Assembly: GCA_001828445.1 (NCBI GenBank)
Contig: MHYJ01000018.1
Span: forward strand, 1 to 9,160
Length of the DNA: 9,160 nucleotides
DNA from: Planctomycetes bacterium RBG_16_43_13
GTDB taxonomy: Bacteria; Planctomycetota; MHYJ01
Direction: 5' to 3'
This document shows, piece by piece, positions 1-6,091 of the stretch; positions within the stretch are counted from its first letter, which is position 1, and every line of letters starts with the position of its first letter. The translations under genes were made by a program, and so were the position numbers. The notes beneath the pieces were generated by a model, which was not told the origin of the DNA, made no database searches, and saw only the letters and a list, made by a program, of their open reading frames with translations.

Positions 1-102
1 GACCATAACCTCGAAGGGTGTCTCGCCGGGCCACCAATGACGCGGACCAAATCTTTTATAGAGTTTCTTGTAATAAGTGAGTAATGTCTTACCTTTACCC
101 AT
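1..102 (-). CDS. Endonuclease III-like HhH-GPD base-excision protein, N-terminal fragment
   Basis: Only the first 34 codons are in the window; the gene continues beyond position 1. Reading the minus strand from the ATG at 102-100 gives a tyrosine/lysine-rich helix followed by RFGPRHWWPGETPFEVMV. The WWPGxTPFEV signature just before the expected GAILTQNT helix is typical of the endonuclease III-related HhH-GPD family (COG2231 type), which acts on damaged bases in DNA base-excision repair. The catalytic Lys/Asp and any iron-sulfur cluster lie outside the window and cannot be checked. An in-frame TAA a few codons upstream and the position of the motif near residue 20 support this start. No good Shine-Dalgarno is visible. 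The gene starts 20 nt after the ftsY stop on the same strand, so it is probably the distal gene of that operon. It is missed by simple ORF calling because it is truncated. Confidence 0.8.
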   Translation of the reverse strand, partial: MGKGKTLLTYYKKLYKRFGPRHWWPGETPFEVMV

Positions 103-122
103 AACCGCGTTTATAAATTACC

Positions 123-1040
123 TTACTCGAATAATGCTTCTACGAACTTGTCGGAGTCGAAGTATTCTATGTCGTCTGGTGTCTCACCTGTGCCGATAAA
201 CTTGACGGGTATATTTAGTTTATCTCGTATTGCGATTACTATTCCGCCTTTAGCCGTTCCATCAAGTTTAGCAAGGAATATTCCGGACACCTTTATTGCC
301 TCGTTAAAATGGTTTGCCTGTGAGATGGCGTTCTGGCCTGTCGTTGCATCTAATACGAGTAATACCTCGTGCGGTGCATTGGATATCTTTTTAGTCAGAA
401 CATTATTTATCTTTGACAATTCTTTCATCAGATTTGTCTTTGTCTGGAGACGGCCTGCCGTATCTACTATGAGTATGTCCGCCTTGCGTGATATTGCTGC
501 CTCCGCAGCGTCATAGGCGACAGCTGCTGGGTCTGCCCCAATCTGATGTTTTATTATGTCCACTCCTATTCGCTCGCTCCATATTGTAAGTTGCTCGATT
601 GCGGCGGCGCGGAAGGTATCACTTGCAGCGAGGATTACCTTTTTATTATCTCTTCTCAACAGATTGGCGAGCTTTGCTATGGACGTTGTCTTGCCTGTTC
701 CATTTACCCCGACTGTTAAAATAACTGTGGGCGGCGCAGCAGAATAATTTATATCGGTAGCAATTCCGCCCATCAGTTGCTTTAGGGTGCTTTTTAGATA
801 TTCAAGGACTTTATCCGTTGTCTCAATCTTTCCTTCTTTGTATGCCTGTTGAAGTGCCTGTCGTAATTTCGACGACGTGTCTATTCCTACATCTGCTGAT
901 ATGAGTGCCTCCTCGAGCTGGTCTAGAAACTCATCATCTATCTTTCTAAAAACTGATAATATGCCTTTTATCTTTTTTGTGAAGGTATCCCTTGTCTTGG
1001 CTAAACCGTTACTGAGTCGGTTGATTACATTCTTGAACAC
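123..1040 (-). CDS. ftsY: Signal recognition particle receptor FtsY (GTPase)
   Basis: A 305-residue SRP-family GTPase that docks SRP-ribosome complexes at the inner membrane for co-translational insertion of membrane proteins. Residues 1-95 form the helical N domain. The G domain shows the P-loop GVNGTGKTTS (111-120), DTFRAAA (141-147), DTAGR (193-197), AKLDGTAKGG (257-266; the usual first residue is Thr) and the closing FIGTGE (281-286). There is no M domain, which separates it from Ffh, and no long acidic A domain as in E. coli FtsY; this short form is common. The start is GTG at 1040, with AGGGA seven nucleotides upstream, and it overlaps the 3' end of nusB by 32 nt, suggesting translational coupling. 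The stop is TAA at 125-123. Confidence 0.96.
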   Translation of the reverse strand: MFKNVINRLSNGLAKTRDTFTKKIKGILSVFRKIDDEFLDQLEEALISADVGIDTSSKLRQALQQAYKEGKIETTDKVLEYLKSTLKQLMGGIATDINYSAAPPTVILTVGVNGTGKTTSIAKLANLLRRDNKKVILAASDTFRAAAIEQLTIWSERIGVDIIKHQIGADPAAVAYDAAEAAISRKADILIVDTAGRLQTKTNLMKELSKINNVLTKKISNAPHEVLLVLDATTGQNAISQANHFNEAIKVSGIFLAKLDGTAKGGIVIAIRDKLNIPVKFIGTGETPDDIEYFDSDKFVEALFE

Positions 1041-1494
1041 TTGTTTGTCCCTTTTCTAAACCAGATAGTGGTTCGACACCTTTTGCGGTATTTTCATTCC
1101 TGATACGTATGTTGTCAAGGATTCCATTTACAAACTGCCCTGAACTCTTTGTGCTGAACTTTTTCGCTATGTCTATTGCCTCGTTTATTGCAACGGCAGG
1201 GGGGATATCGCTTTTGAATAATAATTCATAAGTTCCAATCATTAAGACGTTTCTATCTACTATAGCCATACGATTTATCTGCCAGTTCTTTGCAACCTCC
1301 CCTATGAGTTTGTCTATATGGGTGCGTTTTTCCCAAGTTCCAAATATTAGCTCTTTCGCATATGATATCGTGTCGTTGTTCTTTGTATTTCTCTTGAGAA
1401 ATGGCACTATTTCATCCATCAAATCGCCACCACACGTATCGAGTTGATAGAGCATCTGTAATGCTAACTGACGTGCTTCTGTTCTCTTTCTCAT
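1009..1494 (-). CDS. nusB: Transcription antitermination factor NusB
   Basis: A 161-residue all-helical RNA-binding protein. NusB pairs with NusE/S10 on boxA RNA and supports antitermination in rRNA operons. The N-terminus MRKRTEARQLALQMLYQLD is the classic NusB arginine-rich opening helix. Later segments also match the family: NWQINRMAIVDRNVLMIGTYELL near 90-113, PPAVAINEAIDIAKKFST near 117-134 and GQFVNGILDNI near 138-148. The last 15 or so residues after ENTAKG are a non-conserved tail that overlaps the ftsY start. A GAGG sits upstream of the ATG inside the end of ribH, and the intergenic gap is only 4 nt. The ribH-nusB pairing is a widespread bacterial arrangement. Confidence 0.95.
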   Translation of the reverse strand: MRKRTEARQLALQMLYQLDTCGGDLMDEIVPFLKRNTKNNDTISYAKELIFGTWEKRTHIDKLIGEVAKNWQINRMAIVDRNVLMIGTYELLFKSDIPPAVAINEAIDIAKKFSTKSSGQFVNGILDNIRIRNENTAKGVEPLSGLEKGQTSVQECNQPTQ

Positions 1495-1498
1495 ATTC

Positions 1499-2014
1499 TT
1501 ATTGCCTCAATAAGGATGGTTCGGTGCTTTTAGCGATATTTCTGCGAGGCGATATTTTATCGATTATGCTTGCCATCTCGATAGCGGCGAGTGCGGACTC
1601 TGCGCCTTTATTCCCCATCTTTCCTCCTGCCCTTTCTATCGCCTGCTCTATATTTTCCGTAGTGATTACACCGAATATAGTTGGCACACCGGTGATTAAT
1701 GGAATCTGCGATATATTTCTCGCCGTCTCGCCTGCAACGAGCTCGAAATGTATAGTATCACCTCTTATTATACAACCTAAACATATAATAGCATCTACCT
1801 TTCTCTTCTCCGCAACCTTCTTAGCCGCAAGCGGTATTTCGAAAGAGCCCGGCACCCAAACTATTTCTATATCTTCTGGGTCAACACCGTGGCGGACGAG
1901 GGTATTCTCAGCCGCTTCGAGCAATCGCTTGGTTATAAACTCATTGAATCTGCTGACGATAATGGCAAATTTCCTGCCCGTGCCTATTAACTCGCCTTCA
2001 TATTTTGTCGCCAT
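1499..2014 (-). CDS. ribH: 6,7-dimethyl-8-ribityllumazine synthase (riboflavin synthase beta chain)
   Basis: This enzyme condenses 5-amino-6-ribitylaminouracil with 3,4-dihydroxy-2-butanone 4-phosphate, the penultimate step of riboflavin synthesis; it normally assembles into pentamers or 60-mer capsids in the cytosol. The 171 residues show F23-N24 in the substrate loop, PGSFEIP (55-61), [11 protein letters not shown] (81-91, with phosphate-binding R84 and catalytic-type H89), FGVITTEN (114-121) and the [19 protein letters not shown] helix (130-148). Cys replaces the common Ala in the GA(V)IRG element (GCIIRG). The tail after residue 152 is variable. The ATG at 2014 is preceded by a strong GGAGG about 10 nt upstream, the best Shine-Dalgarno in the operon. 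No other rib genes are in view. Confidence 0.96.
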   Translation of the reverse strand: MATKYEGELIGTGRKFAIIVSRFNEFITKRLLEAAENTLVRHGVDPEDIEIVWVPGSFEIPLAAKKVAEKRKVDAIICLGCIIRGDTIHFELVAGETARNISQIPLITGVPTIFGVITTENIEQAIERAGGKMGNKGAESALAAIEMASIIDKISPRRNIAKSTEPSLLRQ

Positions 2015-2028
2015 AGTTATAGTTCCTC

Positions 2029-3234
2029 CTATTTTTTATCCTTCAACCATTTATCGCGAGCCATAATTATTGTCTGTCTTCCCACATCTCTTGCAGGGAG
2101 TTCAAACGGCTTAGAATCACTGCTATTTTCAGGATACTGTTTCTTTATCTTAATAAAGTCGTTCTCTACTTTCAAGAATGTTTCTACTATAGACGGCTCG
2201 AAGTGCTTACCAGAATCCTTTTTTATTATTTCCTTAGCCAGCTCGTGGGGGAAAGGGTCTTTATACGGCCTTTTAGAAGTTAACGCATCATAGACATCAG
2301 CTAATGCAACTATCCTGGCGCATAATGGTATTTCCTCTCCCTTTAATGGTCTAAGTTCACCATTTGTCTCTACTGCTGGATAGCCGGTGCCATTCCATTT
2401 CTCGTGGTGGAAGTGTGCTATCATCTCGCCTATGGAGAATATGGATTCCCTGCCCACCATATTCCCCGCCATTCTTAGCGCCCTCGCCCCTATCTCCGTA
2501 TGCGTTTTCATAGTATCAAACTCTTCTGGAGTGAGTTTGTCGGGCTTGCGAAGTATCTGGTCGTCGATGCCTACCTTGCCTAAATCGTGCAGTGGGCTCA
2601 GGTCGTAGATTAGTTCTACATATTCATCAGAGATTATTCCCTTATAAATTGGTGTCTTCTGCAGTTCGAGTGCTAATATCTTGGAATAATTCTGCATCCT
2701 CTGTAGGTGGCCACCTGTATCTGCATCTATCGACTCTGCAAGGGTTGCAATAGCAAGGACAGCGGCGCGTTGGGTGTCCATTATTTTCTTTGTCCTCTCT
2801 GCTATCTCCTGTTCTAAACGTTGTAAGAGATTTCTTGATGCTACGGTCTCCGTTATGTCATTTAGAACTATGGATATCCCTGTTACGGATGATTTGTCCT
2901 TAATAGGTGATAGGGTTGCCTCTACCGTCTTTTCTTCCCCTGTCTTTGTAACAATGCTTATTGGTGCGTTCTTTATTTCGTTGCCTTTCAGTGCTTCGTT
3001 AAGATGTGTGAATACCTCACGCACTACGCCTTTCTTGACAATCTTCGAGAAATTCTCTCCTCTTAGTTCCTCTGTTGTATAGTTTAGTAATGTTGAGGTT
3101 GCTTGGTTTAACCACGATATATGACAATTCGGCTCTAACAGGATTAACGGTTGCGGTATGCTCTCCACGACATACCTGAAGAGTATCTCTGACGCCATCG
3201 GCGGTGCTGTAGTGTCTTTACCAATATTTGTCAT
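2029..3234 (-). CDS. PAS-HD-GYP protein, predicted cyclic-di-GMP phosphodiesterase
   Basis: A 401-residue soluble protein with no signal peptide or membrane helix. Residues about 15-130 form a PAS sensor domain ([21 protein letters not shown] near 42-62, then VLNDITE at 123-129), linked by a short coiled coil (about 131-155) to an HD-GYP domain. The HD-GYP signature is intact: H176 (TGGHLQRM), HDLGK (216-220), H245 (KTHTEIG), HH (276-277), GYP (284-286) and the [18 protein letters not shown] block (308-325) with metal-binding D313. HD-GYP proteins with these residues hydrolyse c-di-GMP; the PAS ligand cannot be predicted. It is the first gene of a run continuing into ribH after 14 nt. The start at 3234 has only a weak purine stretch upstream. 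Met13 is an alternative start without a better ribosome site. Confidence 0.93.
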   Translation of the reverse strand: MTNIGKDTTAPPMASEILFRYVVESIPQPLILLEPNCHISWLNQATSTLLNYTTEELRGENFSKIVKKGVVREVFTHLNEALKGNEIKNAPISIVTKTGEEKTVEATLSPIKDKSSVTGISIVLNDITETVASRNLLQRLEQEIAERTKKIMDTQRAAVLAIATLAESIDADTGGHLQRMQNYSKILALELQKTPIYKGIISDEYVELIYDLSPLHDLGKVGIDDQILRKPDKLTPEEFDTMKTHTEIGARALRMAGNMVGRESIFSIGEMIAHFHHEKWNGTGYPAVETNGELRPLKGEEIPLCARIVALADVYDALTSKRPYKDPFPHELAKEIIKKDSGKHFEPSIVETFLKVENDFIKIKKQYPENSSDSKPFELPARDVGRQTIIMARDKWLKDKK

Positions 3235-3258
3235 AGAACTGTTTCTTTAACTTCATAT

Positions 3259-3286
3259 ATTATATTTGAATATCCGAAGAAATCAA
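3259..3286 (-). promoter_or_regulatory. Sigma70-type promoter for the HD-GYP/ribH/nusB/ftsY operon
   Basis: On the minus strand, TTGATT (3286-3281) and a perfect TATAAT (3264-3259) are separated by 16 nt. The predicted start lies about 18 nt upstream of the HD-GYP ATG. It interlocks with the oppositely oriented promoter at 3266-3293. Confidence 0.7.
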
Positions 3287-3293
3287 ATAGAAT
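3266..3293 (+). promoter_or_regulatory. Sigma70-type promoter for the glycosyltransferase/kinase pair
   Basis: TTGAAT (3266-3271), a 16-nt spacer and TAGAAT (3288-3293). Transcription would begin around 3300, only a few nucleotides before the ATG at 3306. The first gene would then have a leaderless or nearly leaderless message, which fits the lack of a Shine-Dalgarno there. Confidence 0.5.
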
Positions 3294-3305
3294 AACGCAC
3301 GATAT

Positions 3306-4250
3306 ATGGACGTATCAATTATAATTGTAACACTAAACGGCGGGAGGATGCTCCTCGATTGCGTTGACTCCGTCTTCGCATCTACTAAAGGAGCAACCCT
3401 CGAGGTTATAGTAGTGGATAACGGCTCTACGGACAATAGCATAGACGAGTTGGCGAAAAGATACCCAGAAATAAAACTCATAAGAAATGGCGGCAATCTT
3501 GGTTTCGCAACGGCTGTGAATATGGGGATAGATGTCTCCGCAGGACGATATATCTGTCTCCTAAATAATGATACAAAGGTTAAAGACGGTGCATTTGAGC
3601 GTTTGGTAAAATTTCTTGATAGCAAACCCGACTGTGGCATTGCCGCCCCTCAGCTTCTAAATGATGACAATAGCAAACAAAATTCTTACGACAATATACC
3701 TACGATTGCTACGGCTCTGCTCAATAAAAGTTTACTCAGGTTTTTATTCCCACACAAATATCCCAGCAAACGGCAAGAAACCGAGACGCCTATAGAGGTT
3801 GAGACAGTTATAGGCGCCTGTATGATGGTCAAGAGAGAAGTTATAAATAAGATAGGCAAACTTGACGAGGACTATTTTATATTTTTAGAGGAGACGGATT
3901 GGTGCCTCAGGGCAAGACGTGCCGGTTGGAAGATTTTCTTCGTTCCACAAGCGGAGGTATATCACCTACAAGGACAGACGAAAAGACGTCACCTCGCCCG
4001 TGCGAAGGTAGAATATACCTATTCCTTACTTACATTCTTCTATAAAAATAGTAGCTTCTTGCATTGTATAGTAGTAGGAATGTTCTTATTCCTGAGGGCT
4101 TTGGTAAGTTCCGTGTTCCTTCTTCTTATGAACATACTTACTTTTTTCTCGATAAGTAAAGTTCGTAGCAAACTCATAATATATTCTTATCTGTTTTTGT
4201 GGTTGTTGCTTCTATGCCCAAAGGGTATGGGATTGAGAGGCAAGCAGTGA
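3306..4250 (+). CDS. Family 2 glycosyltransferase with C-terminal membrane segments (rhamnosyltransferase-like)
   Basis: A 314-residue GT-A fold, inverting family 2 glycosyltransferase related to WbbL-type rhamnosyltransferases. It would move a sugar from a nucleotide donor onto a glycan or lipid-linked acceptor on the cytoplasmic face of the membrane. Visible motifs: SIIIVTLNGG (4-13), nucleotide-binding VVDNGSTDNS (36-45), LLNNDT (85-90, the DXD-equivalent metal site), GACMMVKREV (170-179) and the acceptor/catalytic region FLEETDWCLRARRAGW (193-208), with H220 in VYH. Residues about 252-281 and 289-304 are strongly hydrophobic and probably anchor the C-terminus. Donor and acceptor cannot be named. 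The next gene overlaps its stop (GTGA), and its likely partner is the LPS-kinase-like protein. No Shine-Dalgarno precedes the ATG. Confidence 0.9.
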   Translation: MDVSIIIVTLNGGRMLLDCVDSVFASTKGATLEVIVVDNGSTDNSIDELAKRYPEIKLIRNGGNLGFATAVNMGIDVSAGRYICLLNNDTKVKDGAFERLVKFLDSKPDCGIAAPQLLNDDNSKQNSYDNIPTIATALLNKSLLRFLFPHKYPSKRQETETPIEVETVIGACMMVKREVINKIGKLDEDYFIFLEETDWCLRARRAGWKIFFVPQAEVYHLQGQTKRRHLARAKVEYTYSLLTFFYKNSSFLHCIVVGMFLFLRALVSSVFLLLMNILTFFSISKVRSKLIIYSYLFLWLLLLCPKGMGLRGKQ

Positions 4251-5410
4251 AATATATAAACATTAACTACGGCGATTTTTCCTGTCGTGTTCAGGAGCAG
4301 AACGCAGAATTCCTACGCAAGGAGATTCTCGCAGTGTTTGATTCCATACTTGCAAACGGTAGAGTAATCAAAGATGTGAGAGTCAAGCGAACTATAGAAT
4401 ACTTCATCAACGGTAGAACGTTCTTCATAAAAATATACAAGGTAAGCACCTTCTGGGATAGGATAAAACGTCTCTTCAGGAGGGCGCGGGGCTTAAGAGA
4501 ACTCGCAAACGCCCTCGCCGTCCAGAGTCGAGGGATAGATGCGCTGTTGCCATTTGCGGCAGGAGTCGGTAGGGGTTTTAGTTTCACCATTATAGAGAAA
4601 CTCGTCGGCTGGGGTGTGCTGGACGCAATAATAAAGAACAGTGCATTAGCACCTGCGGCTAACCCCATTAGAGATTTTAGCGGTGGAGAGTATGATACCG
4701 ATTTGGACGAGATGCCTGCAACAGAGGGTATCTCTAACGGGGCGAAGAACAAAATAATACATAGTTACGGCAGATTCGCCCGCAGTGTCCACGAAGCCGG
4801 GATATTGCAGTATGACTTTAATCCGACCAATGTCCTCTGTTCTGTAACAAATATATTATTTATTCTTACGGACTTCGAGAGGGTGAAGTTCTACGGGAGG
4901 TTATCGCAAAGGCAGATGCTGAAGGGTCTTGCGAAGATTAACAGGGTTGACTATGCCACGCGCTCCCAGCGGCTCAGATTCCTGAAAGGGTATCTCTCAG
5001 CAGGTAAGACAGACGAGAGATGGGACATACGTTTAGTTGTAGATAAGATACTCGACTTTGGCAGAAGGCAGTTCCAGCGCGACTCGGATAGATTGACGAG
5101 GAATTGCACAAGCGAGAACAGAAACTTCGGCAGATTCTCATTGGGCGATTGGTCGGGATACTATAGAAAGAGGCGGATTGATATTGTCAGGGAGGGTTTT
5201 ACGGTCGCCGAGATAGAGGTGCTTCTCGCCAACGGCGAATACGAGAGCAAGGGATTTACATTAGTCGATTGCAATGACATAATGGGGGAGTGGCGATTAG
5301 CGAACGTGAAGGCGCGTAGCGGTGGCAGGATACCATACGCGGCGGTTATAGGTAGACGGCAGGAAGTCGCTTCGTTCGGCAAAGGGTTTATAGTATATAA
5401 GAAGCAATAA
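4247..5410 (+). CDS. Lipopolysaccharide kinase-like protein (WaaP/KdkA/InaA family)
   Basis: A protein-kinase-fold protein of the LPS kinase family, whose members phosphorylate heptose or Kdo in the LPS inner core. I place the start at the GTG of the GTGA overlap (4247), with GAGAGG six nucleotides upstream. Upstream in-frame starts at 4199 (GTG) and 4214 (ATG) lie deep inside the glycosyltransferase. In the resulting 387 residues, FFIKIYK carries the ATP-binding Lys62, HEAGILQYDFNPTNVL (182-197) is the catalytic loop with D190 and N195, and LTDFER supplies metal-binding D209. The usual His two residues before the catalytic Asp (HxD) is Gln here. A low-complexity Ala/Asp/Gly-rich insert lies near 133-165. 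After about residue 260 there is a C-terminal extension with an Arg/Phe-rich segment around 280-308 that I cannot assign. Activity is likely but unproven, and the substrate is unknown. Confidence 0.78.
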   Translation: MKYININYGDFSCRVQEQNAEFLRKEILAVFDSILANGRVIKDVRVKRTIEYFINGRTFFIKIYKVSTFWDRIKRLFRRARGLRELANALAVQSRGIDALLPFAAGVGRGFSFTIIEKLVGWGVLDAIIKNSALAPAANPIRDFSGGEYDTDLDEMPATEGISNGAKNKIIHSYGRFARSVHEAGILQYDFNPTNVLCSVTNILFILTDFERVKFYGRLSQRQMLKGLAKINRVDYATRSQRLRFLKGYLSAGKTDERWDIRLVVDKILDFGRRQFQRDSDRLTRNCTSENRNFGRFSLGDWSGYYRKRRIDIVREGFTVAEIEVLLANGEYESKGFTLVDCNDIMGEWRLANVKARSGGRIPYAAVIGRRQEVASFGKGFIVYKKQ

Positions 5411-5418
5411 GTTTGTTA

Positions 5419-5447
5419 TTGACAATCCATAGCCAAGGAATTATAAA
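5419..5447 (+). promoter_or_regulatory. Consensus sigma70 promoter of the tRNA operon
   Basis: A perfect TTGACA (5419-5424), 17-nt spacer and TATAAA (5442-5447), starting 8 nt after the kinase stop and about 35 nt upstream of tRNA-Thr. No terminator hairpin separates the kinase gene from this promoter, so some read-through into the tRNAs is possible. Confidence 0.8.
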
Positions 5448-5481
5448 CTACAATCTCTCAATAAGTAGAATTTATAGCAAC

Positions 5482-5553
5482 GCTGGGATAGCTCAACAGC
5501 AGAGCATCGGTTTTGTAAACCGAAGGTTGCGGGTGCAAGTCCCGCTCCCAGCT
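5482..5553 (+). tRNA. tRNA-Thr (anticodon UGU), unusual elbow
   Basis: A full cloverleaf: acceptor GCTGGGA/TCCCAGC, D stem GCTC/GAGC, anticodon stem TCGGT/ACCGA with loop TTTGTAA (anticodon TGT at 5514-5516), variable loop AGGTT, T stem GCGGG/CCCGC, discriminator T at 5553 and no encoded CCA. The D loop is AACAGCA and the T loop TGCAAGT. Aligned with the D loop of tRNA-Gly in the same operon (AATGGCA), position 18 is A rather than G, and position 55 is G rather than T. Both partners of the G18-Psi55 tertiary contact are therefore changed, while G19-C56 is kept. It is first in the Thr-Tyr-Gly cluster. Confidence 0.95.
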
Positions 5554-5610
5554 CTTTTAAAATAGAGGTATGTGCCTTTATTTTGTGCCGAGTTCTACTA
5601 TTATGTGGCG

Positions 5611-5660
5611 TTCGGGATCCCGCCAACGCGGGATTCGGCATCCCGATATTTATCGGGACG
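5611..5660 (+). repeat. Double-hairpin palindromic repeat between tRNA-Thr and tRNA-Tyr
   Basis: Two back-to-back perfect hairpins. The first is ATCCCGC (5617-5623), loop CAAC, GCGGGAT (5628-5634). The second is TCCCGATA (5641-5648), TT, TATCGGGA (5651-5658). Alternating ATCCC and GGGAT blocks allow the arms to re-pair with each other. TGCCGA (5586-5591) and TCGGCA (5635-5640) form an additional inverted pair around the first hairpin. There is no T-run directly after either hairpin, so a terminator is unlikely. This looks like a REP-like or small dispersed palindromic element, or an RNA processing structure in the tRNA precursor. No other copy is in the window. Confidence 0.7.
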
Positions 5661-5690
5661 TCTTGCTTTTTGAATTTCAGTTTTTGGTAA

Positions 5691-5772
5691 GGGCAGGTTC
5701 CCGAGTGGCCAAAGGGGGCAGACTGTAAATCTGCTGGCAACGCCTTCGGAGGTTCGAATCCTCCCCTGCCCA
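5691..5772 (+). tRNA. tRNA-Tyr (anticodon GUA)
   Basis: An 82-nt class II tRNA with a long variable arm: acceptor GGGCAGG/CCTGCCC, anticodon loop CTGTAAA (anticodon GTA) on a GCAGA/TCTGC stem, and T arm GGAGG-TTCGAAT-CCTCC. The discriminator is A and CCA is not encoded; six T residues follow directly at 5773-5778. It is second in the operon. Confidence 0.96.
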
Positions 5773-5781
5773 TTTTTTGCG

Positions 5782-5790
5782 ATTGGATAT
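5782..5790 (+). repeat. Left 9-bp direct repeat flanking the palindromic element
   Basis: ATTGGATAT, repeated exactly at 5889-5897; candidate target-site duplication. Confidence 0.6.
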
Positions 5791-5888
5791 TGCTTTGTCG
5801 AATAAATCTTATGGAGGGGACAGGAAATGTTCCCTGCCACAACGGGCTTTGGGGAGGCACCCTTTAAGGGCGATTTATTCGACAGGAC
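5791..5888. mobile_element. MITE-like palindromic element in the tRNA-Tyr/tRNA-Gly spacer
   Basis: A non-coding element bounded by 13-bp perfect inverted repeats, TGTCGAATAAATC (5796-5808) and GATTTATTCGACA (5872-5884). Exact 9-bp direct repeats ATTGGATAT flank it, sitting 5 and 4 nt outside the inverted repeats. The interior is G/C-rich and folds further: GGGGACA and TGTTCCC around a five-base loop (one G-T wobble), GCC/GGC pairs, and CCCTT/AAGGG near 5860-5870. No transposase is encoded, so it would be non-autonomous. The slight offset between direct and inverted repeats is atypical of simple IS ends, so the mechanism is uncertain. It lies inside a polycistronic tRNA unit and should be transcribed as a long hairpin. 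Confidence 0.65.
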
Positions 5889-5897
5889 ATTGGATAT
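5889..5897 (+). repeat. Right 9-bp direct repeat flanking the palindromic element
   Basis: ATTGGATAT, an exact copy of 5782-5790; candidate target-site duplication. Confidence 0.6.
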
Positions 5898-5912
5898 ACG
5901 ATAGTCGGCAAT

Positions 5913-5987
5913 GCGGGTGTAGTTCAATGGCAGAACTCCAGCTTTCCAAGCTGGATGTTGTGGGTTCGAATCCCATCACCCGCTCCA
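5913..5987 (+). tRNA. tRNA-Gly (anticodon UCC)
   Basis: Acceptor GCGGGTG/CACCCGC, D arm GTTC-AATGGCA-GAAC with normal G18-G19, anticodon stem CCAGC/GCTGG with loop TTTCCAA (anticodon TCC), T loop TTCGAAT and discriminator T. The 3' CCA is encoded (5985-5987), unlike the other two tRNAs of this cluster. It is third in the operon. In many bacteria the Thr-Tyr-Gly cluster leads into tuf, but here rpsL follows. Confidence 0.96.
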
Positions 5988-6031
5988 TTTTAAGTAGTTT
6001 TACATTTCTACAAAGCCACATCACTTTCCTC

Positions 6032-6060
6032 TTGACAATGACCACTGCGGTTTATACAAT
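6032..6060 (+). promoter_or_regulatory. Consensus sigma70 promoter of rpsL-rpsG
   Basis: TTGACA (6032-6037), 17-nt spacer and TACAAT (6055-6060), giving a leader of about 25 nt before the rpsL ATG. The leader is AT-rich with no recognisable Shine-Dalgarno or regulatory stem. Confidence 0.78.
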
Positions 6061-6091
6061 CCCCACTTCTTAATAATAATTTTGTAATTAT

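Noticed and set aside
1401..2066. Plus-strand open frame of 221 codons
   Set aside because: Antisense to ribH and the start of nusB; hydrophobic composition is a by-product of the reverse frame.
3260..3640. Minus-strand open frame of 126 codons overlapping the glycosyltransferase
   Set aside because: Antisense to conserved GT2 motifs and crosses the divergent promoter region; no family resemblance.
4199..4246. Longer N-terminus for the LPS-kinase-like protein (GTG at 4199 or ATG at 4214)
   Set aside because: The GTGA overlap at 4247 has a well-spaced GAGAGG; the earlier starts add 16 or 11 residues encoded within the glycosyltransferase, with no better ribosome site.
5441..5927. Two overlapping minus-strand open frames of 139 and 108 codons
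   Set aside because: They run antisense through tRNA-Thr, tRNA-Tyr and the palindromic repeats; peptides such as GRGGFEPPKALPADLQSAP are the familiar artefact of translating tRNA genes backwards. No ribosome sites.
5988..6031. Terminator after tRNA-Gly
   Set aside because: Only a 4-bp GTAG/CTAC pairing with scattered T runs; too weak.
5777..6073. Plus-strand open frame of 98 codons
   Set aside because: It consists of the MITE-like element, tRNA-Gly and the rpsL promoter; no domain and no ribosome-binding site.
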